Shown in pieces: positions 26,286-34,008 of a stretch of DNA of 35,595 nucleotides. How positions within the stretch are numbered: position 1 is the first letter of the stretch; each line of letters begins with the position of its first letter. The notes beneath the pieces are model-generated. The model had not been told where the DNA came from, made no database searches, and saw only the letters and a list, made by a program, of their open reading frames with translations. The DNA is from Acidovorax facilis (GTDB taxonomy: Bacteria; Pseudomonadota; Gammaproteobacteria; Burkholderiales; Burkholderiaceae_C). A program made the position numbers and the translations under genes. The stretch is from the NCBI RefSeq assembly GCF_023913775.1, contig NZ_JAMXAX010000053.1, positions 1-35,595 on the forward strand, in the 5' to 3' direction.

Positions 26286-26323
26286 CACCAACGCAGAGCC
26301 CGGGTAGCGGCCATGCGTTGGTG
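26286..26323 (-). terminator. Intercistronic stem-loop after receptor 1
   Basis: CACCAACGCA (26286-26295) pairs perfectly with TGCGTTGGTG (26314-26323) around an 18-nt loop. It is between the stop of receptor gene 1 (26396) and the DppC start (26264), with no T-run. Such hairpins often protect the message of the abundant binding protein and lower expression of the permease genes behind it. Confidence 0.6.
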
Positions 26324-26395
26324 TGGACTTTCAAAGAACCGGTCGTTCTCTCTTTTCTCTGCGATCGACTAACGTAGGGACTTCTGCACCCCTTC

Positions 26396-27976
26396 TTACT
26401 TGGTGATGCTCATCCACTTGAAGTGCATGAAGTTGTCGGCCAGCTGCACGAGCTTGACGTTCTTGCCCACGCCCCAAGCCAGCGCTTGCTGGTGCAGGGG
26501 AATGTGGCCTACATCGGCAGCGTGCAGATCGAAGACTTCCTTGATCATCGCGTTGCGCTTGACCTTGTCGGTCTCGGCCTGGATCTTGAGTGTCAGCTCA
26601 TCCACCTTGGGGTTGCAGTAGGCGCCCAGGTTGAACTGGCCGGACCCCTTGTCATCCACGCAGCGCATGAGGGCGTTGAGCGCGTTGTGCGAGTCGTAGG
26701 TGGCCGGTGTCCAGCCCAGCATGTAAAAGCTGGTGTCGCGGCGCAGCACCTTGGGGAAGTAGGTGCCCTTGGTTTCGGCCTGCAGGTTGATCTTGACGTT
26801 GATGCGAGAGAGGTTGGCGGCCACTGTCTGGCAGATGCGGCCATCATTCACGTAGCGATCGTTCGGGCAGTTCATGGCCACTTCGAAGCCGTTGGGATAG
26901 CCGGCTTCGGCCATCAGCTTCTTGGCAGCTTCGACGTCGTAGGGAAGGCGCTTCGCGTCAGGCTGGAAGCCATTGATGCCGGGACCCACGAGCAGGGCCG
27001 AGGGGTTGGATGCACCACGCATCACGGTCTTCTTGATCCCTTCGATGTCGATGGCCTGGTAGAAGGCCTGGCGCACACGCTTGTCCTTGAAGGGGTTCTT
27101 GCCCTTGACGTTGGAGTACAGCAGTTCGTCACGCTTTTGGTCCATGCCCAGGAAGATGGTGCGCAGTTCGGGGCCGGTGATGGCACGGGTGTTGGCGCTG
27201 CCGTTCACGCGTTCGATGTCCTGCACGGGTACGGGTTCCATCACGTCCACCTCGCCCGAAAGCAGGGCGGCCACACGGGTCGCATCGTTGCCGATGGGGG
27301 TGAAAACGACTTCGCTGACGTTGCCTTCGATCTTGCCCCAGTAGCTGCCGTTGCGTGTAAACACCGAGCGCACGTTGGGCTGGCGCTCACGCAGGCGGAA
27401 GGGGCCCGTGCCGTTGGCACGGAACGAGGCAGCGTTCTCGATGCCCTTGCGGCGGTCCACTGGGCCCAGGGCCTGGTTGGTCTCGCACCACTTCTTGCTC
27501 ATCATGTACACGAGCGAGATCACATCCGGCAGGATCGGGAAGGGGGTCTTGGTTTCGATTTCGACCGTGTGGTCGTCGATCTTGCGCACTTCCTTGAAGT
27601 CGTTGGTGTAGCTCTTCATGTCCGAGCCTTCCACCTGGGTGCGCCCGAAGCTGAACACCACGTCATCGGCCGTGAAAGGGGTGCCGTCGTGGAATTGCAC
27701 GCCCTTGCGCAACTCGAAACGCCACACGGTGGGCGACGTCTGCTTCCAGCTCGTCGCCAGGGCAGGCGCCAGGCTTAGGTCCTTGTTGCGGCCGACCAGC
27801 GGCTCATAGACGTTGCCGGTGACGCTCAGCTGCAGCGACTCATTGAGCGAGTGGGGGTCCATCGACAGGGAATCGCCCTGGTTGGCGATGCGGATGGTCT
27901 GAGCTTGGGCCACCAGGCTCGCCGCCGCCAACGCGGTAAAGAGAGCGGTCAGAGCGATTTTTTTATGGAATTTCAT
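26396..27976 (-). CDS. Peptide-type ABC substrate-binding protein 1 (family 5)
   Basis: 526-residue periplasmic receptor of the DppA/OppA family. Signal peptide about 1-25 (MKFHKKIALTALFTALAAAS, cleavage after AQA); mature chain opens QTIRIANQGDSLSMDPHSLN. FRFELRKGVQFHDGTPFTADDVVFSF-type segment, ATRVAALLSGEVDVME, DKRVRQAFYQAIDIEGI and LMAEAGYPNGFEV are hallmarks of the family. GGAGGT sits 6 nt before the start, which settles it although the frame is open 690 nt further. It is a paralogue of the receptor at 30561-32141: same length, and shares IFLGMDQ, NxKGKNPxKDxRVR and AGYPxGFEV. Both could feed one membrane complex with different ligands. Confidence 0.94.
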   Translation of the reverse strand: MKFHKKIALTALFTALAAASLVAQAQTIRIANQGDSLSMDPHSLNESLQLSVTGNVYEPLVGRNKDLSLAPALATSWKQTSPTVWRFELRKGVQFHDGTPFTADDVVFSFGRTQVEGSDMKSYTNDFKEVRKIDDHTVEIETKTPFPILPDVISLVYMMSKKWCETNQALGPVDRRKGIENAASFRANGTGPFRLRERQPNVRSVFTRNGSYWGKIEGNVSEVVFTPIGNDATRVAALLSGEVDVMEPVPVQDIERVNGSANTRAITGPELRTIFLGMDQKRDELLYSNVKGKNPFKDKRVRQAFYQAIDIEGIKKTVMRGASNPSALLVGPGINGFQPDAKRLPYDVEAAKKLMAEAGYPNGFEVAMNCPNDRYVNDGRICQTVAANLSRINVKINLQAETKGTYFPKVLRRDTSFYMLGWTPATYDSHNALNALMRCVDDKGSGQFNLGAYCNPKVDELTLKIQAETDKVKRNAMIKEVFDLHAADVGHIPLHQQALAWGVGKNVKLVQLADNFMHFKWMSITK

Positions 27977-28061
27977 GGAAACCTCCAGGTTGGGGAAAGC
28001 GGGGGGAAAGGGTTGGGCTGTGGCGCGGTAGTGCAAATGGGCAGGCAGGCTGGACGGTGCT

Positions 28062-29279
28062 TCAAGCTGCCGCCAAAGGCATGGCCTGCTCGATAAAGCT
28101 TGCGTGCAGCGCTGAGCCCAGGGGCAGGATGTCGTCGTTGAAGTCGTAGCGGCTGTTGTGCAAGGCGCTGCCACTGGCCCCTGTGCCCTGGCCGATGCGC
28201 AGATAGGCACCGGGGCGGGTCTGGAGCATGAAGGCAAAGTCCTCGGCGCCCATACTGGGCTCCAGGTCACGCACCACATGGTCGGCACCCAGCAGGGATT
28301 CGGCCACGTCGCCGGCAAAGATGGCTTCGCTTTCGCTGTTGATCGTGGCCGGGCAGATGCGCTCGTAGTGCACCGTGGCCGTGGCGCCAAAGCCCAGGGC
28401 GATGGCGTTGCACAGCTCCTTGAGGCGCTTTTCCACCATCTCCTGGACGACCGGATCGAATGTCCGCACGGTGCCCACCAGCGTGGCAGAGCCCGGCAGC
28501 ACACTGAAGGCCCCCAGGTCGCCAGCCTGTGCGGCGCAGATGCTGACCACGGCGCTTTCAATGGGGCGCACATTGCGCGAGACGATGCTTTGCGCGGCCG
28601 TAATGATGTGCGCGGCCACAACCAGCACGTCCACCGTCTGGTAGGCATGGGCACCGTGGCCGCCACGTCCCGTGATCTCGATGGTGAAGCGATCCGCCGC
28701 AGCCATCATGGGGCCGGAGTTGATGCCCACGGTGCCGGGCTTCATCGCGGGCCAGTTGTGCATGGCGTAGATGGACTGCACCGGGAAGCGGTCAAACAGC
28801 CCGTCTTCCATCATGACGCGGGCGCCAGCAAAACCTTCTTCGCCCGGCTGAAACACGAGCACGGCTGTGCCGTCGAAGTTGCGGGTCTCGGCCAGGTAGC
28901 GCGCAGCCCCCACCAGCATGGCGGTGTGGCCGTCGTGGCCGCAGCCATGCATGAGGCCCGGCTTGCACGACTTCCAGGAGAAATCGTTGTGCTCGGCCAG
29001 CGGCAGCGCATCCATGTCGGCACGCAGGCCGACCATGCTGCCACTGGAGGTGCTGCGGCCGCGGATCACGCCCACGACTCCCGTGCGGCCAATGCCGTCG
29101 TGGATCTCGTCCACGCCGCAGAGCTTCAGGGCCTCTTTGACGCGCGTGCTGGTGTAGATCTCCTCGAAACCCAGCTCAGGGTGGGCGTGCAGGTCCCGGC
29201 GCAGCGCGGTCAGCTCGGGGTGGTACTGCGCAATGTGCGCAAACGCCCGGCCTCCGGCTTTGTATCGAAGCGACTGCAT
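28062..29279 (-). CDS. M20-family amidohydrolase (hippurate / N-acyl-amino-acid hydrolase type)
   Basis: 405-residue cytosolic metallo-amidase. Probable metal ligands: C113 and H115 in HGCGHDGHTAM, E148 (with E147 as general base) in PGEEG, H174 in MHNWP, and H374 in LHNSRYDFND. The lid domain insertion around 185-300 contains GRGGHGAHAYQTVD. Members remove the acyl group from hippurate, indole-3-acetyl-amino acids, N-acetyl-diaminopimelate or p-aminobenzoyl-glutamate. No signal peptide, so it acts after import. It lies within the ABC operon between a permease gene and a receptor gene, implying that the transported compound is its substrate. Start at 29279 chosen because upstream codons run into a repeat. 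Confidence 0.93.
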   Translation of the reverse strand: MQSLRYKAGGRAFAHIAQYHPELTALRRDLHAHPELGFEEIYTSTRVKEALKLCGVDEIHDGIGRTGVVGVIRGRSTSSGSMVGLRADMDALPLAEHNDFSWKSCKPGLMHGCGHDGHTAMLVGAARYLAETRNFDGTAVLVFQPGEEGFAGARVMMEDGLFDRFPVQSIYAMHNWPAMKPGTVGINSGPMMAAADRFTIEITGRGGHGAHAYQTVDVLVVAAHIITAAQSIVSRNVRPIESAVVSICAAQAGDLGAFSVLPGSATLVGTVRTFDPVVQEMVEKRLKELCNAIALGFGATATVHYERICPATINSESEAIFAGDVAESLLGADHVVRDLEPSMGAEDFAFMLQTRPGAYLRIGQGTGASGSALHNSRYDFNDDILPLGSALHASFIEQAMPLAAA

Positions 29280-29349
29280 GTCAGGCGTCCCGAAAGCTCG
29301 TGCAGCGCCAGCAGCCGGCAAAACCGGCGCGGCACAGGCCAGCGCTCCC

Positions 29350-29420
29350 GCGCAAGGGCCGCCCCGCCGCGCTGGGAGCGTCCCCCCTTTGGGGGGATGG
29401 CGCGAAGCGACTCAGGGGGG
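29350..29420. repeat. Dispersed hairpin repeat (family 2, copy 2)
   Basis: Shares 23 identical bases with 12995-13017, then has CCCCCC-TTT-GGGGGG (29382-29396), a perfect 6-bp hairpin, CGCGAAGCG and ACTCAGGGGGG. It occupies the gap between the DppB-type stop and the amidohydrolase start, 8 nt from the permease stop, the same place relative to its gene as copy 1. Confidence 0.65.
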
Positions 29421-29427
29421 AGTTCAT

Positions 29428-30408
29428 TCAATGCCCTCCTGCCTTGCCTACGCGCAGGCGTGGGTCGACCGCAAAATACAACAGGTCCACCACCAGATTG
29501 ATCACCACAAAGATCAAGGCGATCAGGTACAGGTAGGCGGCCATCACCGGAATGTCGGCAAAGGTCACGGCCTGGATGAACAGCAGGCCCATGCCGGGCC
29601 ACTGGAACACGGTCTCGGTGATGATGGCGAAGGCAATCAGACCACCCAGTTGCAGTCCGGTGATGGTCATCACGGGCACCAGCGTGTTCTTGAGCGCATG
29701 GCCGAAGTGAATGGCGCGATTGGACAAGCCCCGAGCGCGTGCGAACTTGATGTAGTCTGTGCGCAGCACCTCCAGCATTTCTGCGCGCACCAGCCGCATG
29801 ATCAGCGTGAGCTGGAAAATCGCCAGCGTGATGGCAGGCAGCGTGATGTGGTGCCAGCCCTTGGCCTTGAGCAGGCCCGTGCTCCACCATCCCATCTGTA
29901 CCACTTCACCGCGCCCGAAGCTGGGGAACCAGCCCAGGGTGACAGCGAACACCAGGATCAGCAGGATGCCGATCAGGAACGTTGGCAGCGACACGCCCAG
30001 CAGTGAGATGGTCATGAACAGCTGGCTTGTGAAGGTGCCGCGCTTGAGGGCTGCATACACGCCCATGGGCACGCCAATGACCAGGGCCAGGAAAGCAGCC
30101 ACCAAGGCCAGCTCCAGTGTGGCAGGAAAACGCTCTGCAATCAGCCGCGAAACCTTGGCACCCTGGCGCAGGCTCAGGCCGAATTCGCCCTGGGCTGCGT
30201 TGACCAAGAAATGCCAGAACTGTATGAAAAAGGGCTTGTCCAGACCGAGCGAGGCGCGCAGTTCGCGGATCTGCTCGGGAGTGGCGTCCTGGCCCAGCAG
30301 GAACACCACAGGGTCTCCCACGTACTGGAACAGCATGAAGGAGATGAAGGCCACCGTGACCATGACAATCACAGCCTGTATCAGGCGGCGCAATATAAAG
30401 GCGAGCAT
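29428..30408 (-). CDS. Peptide-type ABC permease (DppB/OppB type)
   Basis: 326-residue inner-membrane subunit. First membrane segment right at the N-terminus (MLAFILRRLIQAVIVMVTVA), periplasmic domain with the DppB-type YVGDPVVFLLGQDATPEQI and LGLDKPFFIQFWHFL stretches, then a BPD permease domain with FARARGLSNRAIHFGHALKN and TITGLQLGGLIAFAIITETVFQWPG-type segment. No clear ribosome-binding site precedes the start at 30408. It follows receptor 2 across a stem-loop and precedes the amidohydrolase. With the DppC-type subunit at 25353-26264 it should form the channel. Confidence 0.94.
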   Translation of the reverse strand: MLAFILRRLIQAVIVMVTVAFISFMLFQYVGDPVVFLLGQDATPEQIRELRASLGLDKPFFIQFWHFLVNAAQGEFGLSLRQGAKVSRLIAERFPATLELALVAAFLALVIGVPMGVYAALKRGTFTSQLFMTISLLGVSLPTFLIGILLILVFAVTLGWFPSFGRGEVVQMGWWSTGLLKAKGWHHITLPAITLAIFQLTLIMRLVRAEMLEVLRTDYIKFARARGLSNRAIHFGHALKNTLVPVMTITGLQLGGLIAFAIITETVFQWPGMGLLFIQAVTFADIPVMAAYLYLIALIFVVINLVVDLLYFAVDPRLRVGKAGGH

Positions 30409-30516
30409 CGGAGAGTCGATTGAGTGTTCGATGGGAACGCCACAGCCACTTTTGATGGCAGGGCGCTGGCAGGCAATATGCGGTCGTCAAACCGGACCAG
30501 AAAGCAAAACAAAGAA

Positions 30517-30540
30517 AGCAAGGGCCTCGGGGCCCTTGCT
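30517..30540 (-). terminator. Intercistronic stem-loop after receptor 2
   Basis: AGCAAGGGCC-TCGG-GGCCCTTGCT, a perfect 10-bp stem with 4-nt loop, 20 nt past the receptor 2 stop. On the minus strand it is followed by TTTCTTTGTTTTG, so it could work as a leaky intrinsic terminator that lets only part of the transcripts reach the permease and later genes. Confidence 0.7.
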
Positions 30541-30560
30541 CTCAGTGTGTCACGCACCGG

Positions 30561-32141
30561 TCAATTCACCTTGACGGTGCGCATGTCCACGCGGTTATCC
30601 GCGCGGTGAACCAGTTCAATGTTCTTCTTCACGGCCCATGGGATCACCTGGTCATGCAGAGGAATGTGGGACACGGTGTCGTTGGACAGTTGCAGCGCTT
30701 CCGTCAGCATGCGGGCGCGCACGGGTGCATCGGTTTCTGCCTTGATGCGGTCCACCAGATAGTCCATGCGCTGGTTGCTGTAGCGACCCACGTTGTAGTT
30801 GCCGTCACCACCTTGGCCCACAGTGCGGACCAGCGATTGCAGGCTGTACAGCGCATCGAAGGTCGGCACGCCCCAGCCCAGCATGTAGATGCTGGCTTCG
30901 TAGCGCTGGATCATCGGGAAGTAGTTGACCAGCGGCAGCGTGCGCAGCTTGGCCTTCACCCCCACGCGCGCCCACATGGCCGTCACAGCCTGGCAGATGG
31001 CTTCGTCGTTGATGTAGCGGTTGTTAGGGCAGGCGAAATCCACTTCAAAGCCATCGGGGTAACCCGCCTCGGCAAGCAGCTTCTTGGATGCATCAACGCT
31101 GTATGGGAAACGCTTGCCAACAGCCTCTGTGTAGCCAGCCACTTGCGGCGCAACGATGGTGCCCGTGGGCTTGCCCAGACCGCGCATGATGTTGCGCGAG
31201 ATGGTTTCTGCATCAATCGCCTGGTAGAGCGCCTTGCGCACCCGCACATCCTTGAGCGGGTTCTTGCCCTTGATGTTCGAGCCCGGGAGCTCTTCCCGGA
31301 ACTGGTCCATGCCCAGGAAGATCGTGCGGTTCTCCACACCATCAATCACCTTCAAGTCAGGGCTGGCGCGCAAGCGACCCAGATCCTGGGGTGAAGGGTC
31401 GAGCACCAGATCCACTTCACCCGACAACAGTGCAGCAATGCGTGTGGCTGCGGACTTGATGGGTGTGTAGACGATCTCGGTCACATTGCCGTCCATCTTG
31501 CCCCACCAGTTGGGGTTGCGCTTGAACACCATCTTCACATCAGGCTGCCACGACTCCAGGGTGTAAGGGCCTGTGCCCATGGCGTTGCGGTGGGCAAAGT
31601 TTTCGTCGGTGCCCTTGATGTCTTTGGGCTCTACCGACTTGTTCTTTTCGGCCCATGCCTTGCTCATGATGCGCAACTCGGTCATCTGACGCAGCAGCAC
31701 CGGGTTGGGCGAAGACAGGATCACATCAAAGTTCTGGGCATCCACCTTCACCACTTTGCTGATGCCCTGCACGTAGGGGGTGAAGTTGGACGTTTTGGCC
31801 ATGGCCCGCTGGATGGAGTACACCGCATCGTCAGTGGTCAGCGGCGAACCATCATGGAACTTGACGCCCTGGCGCAGCGTAAAACGCACCTGCGTGGGGC
31901 TGATCTCCTTCCAGGCCGTTGCCAGCACGGGCTCCACATCAAACGTCTTGCTGTTGTAGTACACCAGGCTTTCATACACATTGGCATGAAGGCCGTTTTG
32001 CAGCGCATTATTCTGGGAGTGAATGTCCCAGGTCGAAATTTCCCCCTGACTGGCCCATTTGAAGGGCTTGGCTTGCAGTGATGGCGCAAACAGCAGCGCG
32101 GCAGCTGCAGCCACCGCCAAAAGACTGTGGTTGAGTTTCAT
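30561..32141 (-). CDS. Peptide-type ABC substrate-binding protein 2 (family 5)
   Basis: 526-residue periplasmic receptor, first gene of the ABC operon. Signal peptide about 1-24 (MKLNHSLLAVAAAAALLFAP, cleavage after LQA); mature chain opens KPFKWASQGEISTWDIHSQN. Family segments: RFTLRQGVKFHDGSPLTTDD, ATRIAALLSGEVDLVLD, DVRVRKALYQAIDAETI and LLAEAGYPDGFEV. AGAGGG is 6 nt before the start. It is the same length as receptor 1 but diverges in ligand-facing stretches (for example the CP-N-RYI/RYV region is shared while TFDALYSLQSL differs from TYDSHNALNAL). It is followed by a strong stem-loop, suggesting higher expression than the membrane genes. Confidence 0.94.
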   Translation of the reverse strand: MKLNHSLLAVAAAAALLFAPSLQAKPFKWASQGEISTWDIHSQNNALQNGLHANVYESLVYYNSKTFDVEPVLATAWKEISPTQVRFTLRQGVKFHDGSPLTTDDAVYSIQRAMAKTSNFTPYVQGISKVVKVDAQNFDVILSSPNPVLLRQMTELRIMSKAWAEKNKSVEPKDIKGTDENFAHRNAMGTGPYTLESWQPDVKMVFKRNPNWWGKMDGNVTEIVYTPIKSAATRIAALLSGEVDLVLDPSPQDLGRLRASPDLKVIDGVENRTIFLGMDQFREELPGSNIKGKNPLKDVRVRKALYQAIDAETISRNIMRGLGKPTGTIVAPQVAGYTEAVGKRFPYSVDASKKLLAEAGYPDGFEVDFACPNNRYINDEAICQAVTAMWARVGVKAKLRTLPLVNYFPMIQRYEASIYMLGWGVPTFDALYSLQSLVRTVGQGGDGNYNVGRYSNQRMDYLVDRIKAETDAPVRARMLTEALQLSNDTVSHIPLHDQVIPWAVKKNIELVHRADNRVDMRTVKVN

Positions 32142-32162
32142 GGAACCCTCTTGATTAAAAAT

Positions 32163-32195
32163 TTTACTATACAGTAAAGGTTGCTCTATAGCCAA
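32163..32195 (-). promoter_or_regulatory. Candidate promoter and operator of the peptide ABC operon
   Basis: On the minus strand TTGGCT (32195-32190) and TATAGT (32171-32166) are 18 nt apart, a 4/6 and a 5/6 match to the sigma-70 boxes, with the receptor 2 start 25 nt past the -10. A perfect palindrome TTTACT-ATAC-AGTAAA (32163-32178) covers the -10 box and could be a repressor site. No regulator gene lies next to it. Confidence 0.5.
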
Positions 32196-32582
32196 CGGGA
32201 AATCCCTGAATCCCCGGTGCTATGAAGGGCCTATATCTGCGCTGACAGCGCGTCCTTTATGCAAGGTTGGTGCCAGCTAAAACTTTCTTTTTATCTTGTC
32301 CGCGCGGGCTCACGCCTCTGGGCACGGCTGCGACATCGCTTCGCCGCTCAGCAACCCGGGGTAAGAGACACTGCACCGTGGCCTTGCCACCCACCGGGCC
32401 TTCTGGCCGCCTCAACGGAAGCACTCAACAGAGGGGAATCGGTCGCCCCACAAAACGTATAGGTCTGCATGAGCAGTCATGGTTCAGCACGCAAACCACG
32501 AGACAGCTTTGGACCACCCGAGCCGATACACAGGGAGTCGCAGGCGACGAACCGACTCACGAAAACAAATCGAGAAATGAAA
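32196..32582. other. Intergenic region, nothing identified
   Basis: About 390 bases between the ABC operon promoter and the porin terminator. Short frames here (up to 124 codons) lack ribosome-binding sites and family motifs. A small nested inverted repeat is at 32535-32558 (GAGTCG ... CGACTC, with GTCGC-AG-GCGAC inside). No match to 6S RNA, tmRNA, SRP RNA, RNase P or tRNA was recognised. A plus-strand transcript from here would end at the terminator at 32583-32606, so a small RNA is possible but unsupported. Confidence 0.4.
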
Positions 32583-32606
32583 AAAGCCGCCCGAAGGCGG
32601 CTTTTA
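32583..32606. terminator. Rho-independent terminator of the porin gene
   Basis: AAAAGCCGCC-CGAA-GGCGGCTTTT, a perfect 10-bp stem; on the minus strand the loop is UUCG closed by C-G, the very stable tetraloop, followed by six T. It lies 40 nt past the porin stop and can also work on the plus strand. Confidence 0.9.
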
Positions 32607-32646
32607 AGCTTTTGTATCAAAAACTGGCCAAAGCCAGCTGACGATA

Positions 32647-33693
32647 TTAGAAGCTGTGACTGATACCGAAGTCGTAACCGTTGGAGTTGCTGTTCACACC
32701 AGTCACAGCGCCGTTCAGAGCTTGTGCAGCGCCGTTCTTGTTGGACAGGCGAGCGTACGTTGCGTACAGAGCAGTGCGCTTGGACAGGTTGTGCACGTAG
32801 CCCAGAGCCAGCTTGTTCGTACGTGGATCAGCACCAACGGTGTCTATCTTGTAGGTGGAGTAAGCCAGACGAACTTCGCCAGCGCCCACGGGCACCAGAC
32901 CACCGATCAGGAAGCCCTTGCCGTCGTTGCCGCCGCTGATCTTGTCTTGGTTGTAGTGAGCCATGATCTTAGCCATGCCCAGGTCGTAGGAACCGCCCAG
33001 GTTCACAGCCTTGATGTTGCCGGCCAGGAACTTGGTTTCGGAGAAAGCGATAGCGGCGTTGATGGGGCCGTTAGCGTAACCAGCGCGCAGTGCCAGGCCG
33101 TTGCCGTCCTTCTTGTTGGCAGCGTTGCTGTTGTTCTCACCCATGTAGTACTGGGCTTGGCCGTAGAAACCACCCAGGTTGCCGGGCAGGAAGTAGCCGA
33201 TGGAGTTGGAAGCGCGCACGGTGGTTGGGCCACCCAGGCTGGAGTTCAGAGTTTGGCTGGTGCCAACGCCGGCCGTGCCGAGCGGATCGAACACAGCCAG
33301 GTTCCAGATTTGGGGAGTGTAGTCACGGCCCAGACGCACTTCACCGAAGCCGCCATTCAGGCTGACCGTCGAACGACGGTTGAAAGTCAGGCCGCCGCCA
33401 GTGCTGGTAGCTGCTTGGTTGTTGGTGTTGGTAACGCTGCCGGTGCCGTTGTCGTTGTTCAGACCAGCTTCGAGCCAGAACGAAGCGGCCATGCCACCAC
33501 CCAGGTCTTCAACGCCGCGGAAACCCAGACGGCTGGCGTTGTAGCCGGAGTTCGTCAGTTGGGACTTGTTGGCGACGCTGCCGGAACCGTATGCGTAGGT
33601 AGCGTCAACGATACCGAACAGGGTTACGGACGATTGAGCCATTGCAGCGCCGGAAGCAGCCAGCACAGCCAGGGCAATCAGGGATTTTTTCAT
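32647..33693 (-). CDS. Outer-membrane porin, Omp32-like
   Basis: 348-residue general porin of the beta-proteobacterial family. Signal peptide MKKSLIALAVLAASGAAMA; mature protein starts QSSVTLFGIVDATYAYG, as in the anion-selective Omp32 of Delftia (Comamonas) acidovorans. 16-strand barrel typical features are seen: RLGFRGVEDLGGGMAASFWLEAG, FNRRSTVSLNGGFGEVRLGRDYTP (constriction-loop region follows), and a C-terminal phenylalanine in FGISHSF needed for BAM insertion. Start at 33693 has GGAG upstream. Codon use and the strong terminator suggest high expression. It may admit the acids and peptides handled by the neighbouring transporters. It is divergent from coq7. Confidence 0.94.
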   Translation of the reverse strand: MKKSLIALAVLAASGAAMAQSSVTLFGIVDATYAYGSGSVANKSQLTNSGYNASRLGFRGVEDLGGGMAASFWLEAGLNNDNGTGSVTNTNNQAATSTGGGLTFNRRSTVSLNGGFGEVRLGRDYTPQIWNLAVFDPLGTAGVGTSQTLNSSLGGPTTVRASNSIGYFLPGNLGGFYGQAQYYMGENNSNAANKKDGNGLALRAGYANGPINAAIAFSETKFLAGNIKAVNLGGSYDLGMAKIMAHYNQDKISGGNDGKGFLIGGLVPVGAGEVRLAYSTYKIDTVGADPRTNKLALGYVHNLSKRTALYATYARLSNKNGAAQALNGAVTGVNSNSNGYDFGISHSF

Positions 33694-34008
33694 TGCGAGT
33701 TACTCCAAGGTTAAACATCGGGCTCCGGTACGGGGGGTCTATGGTGAAAGCACCTGCACAGTCCCGCCGGTTCCCCGGGCCAACCTCCTGGTGGGGAAGT
33801 TGCTCTTATTGCACCAGACCCGGCCAGGTTTCGCAAAGGAATTCACCCACAATCGACCCGAAAGGGAAAAATCGTTGCAGTGTTGCAACATTTCCATGAA
33901 CCCCGGCAAAATCGATCTGCTGCGCCTTGTAACAGCTCCTGCCAGCGCCTGAGATTTGTATCCAAGTGAAAATTGTGTTTCTGCGCTCTTGCCAACCTGA
34001 AAGCCTCC
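33694..34008. promoter_or_regulatory. Divergent porin / coq7 intergenic region
   Basis: 315 bases without a gene. GTTGCA-GTGT-TGCAAC (33874-33889) is a perfect inverted repeat, containing TTGC-N6-GCAA, and the same pattern occurs at 35339-35352 upstream of the OsmC-family gene. It lies 120 nt before coq7 and 181 nt before the porin start. No promoter pair stands out well enough to assign. Confidence 0.45.

Noticed and set aside
27977..28666. 230-residue N-terminal extension of receptor 1
   Set aside because: Overlaps the amidohydrolase in another frame; a strong ribosome-binding site and signal peptide mark the start at 27976.
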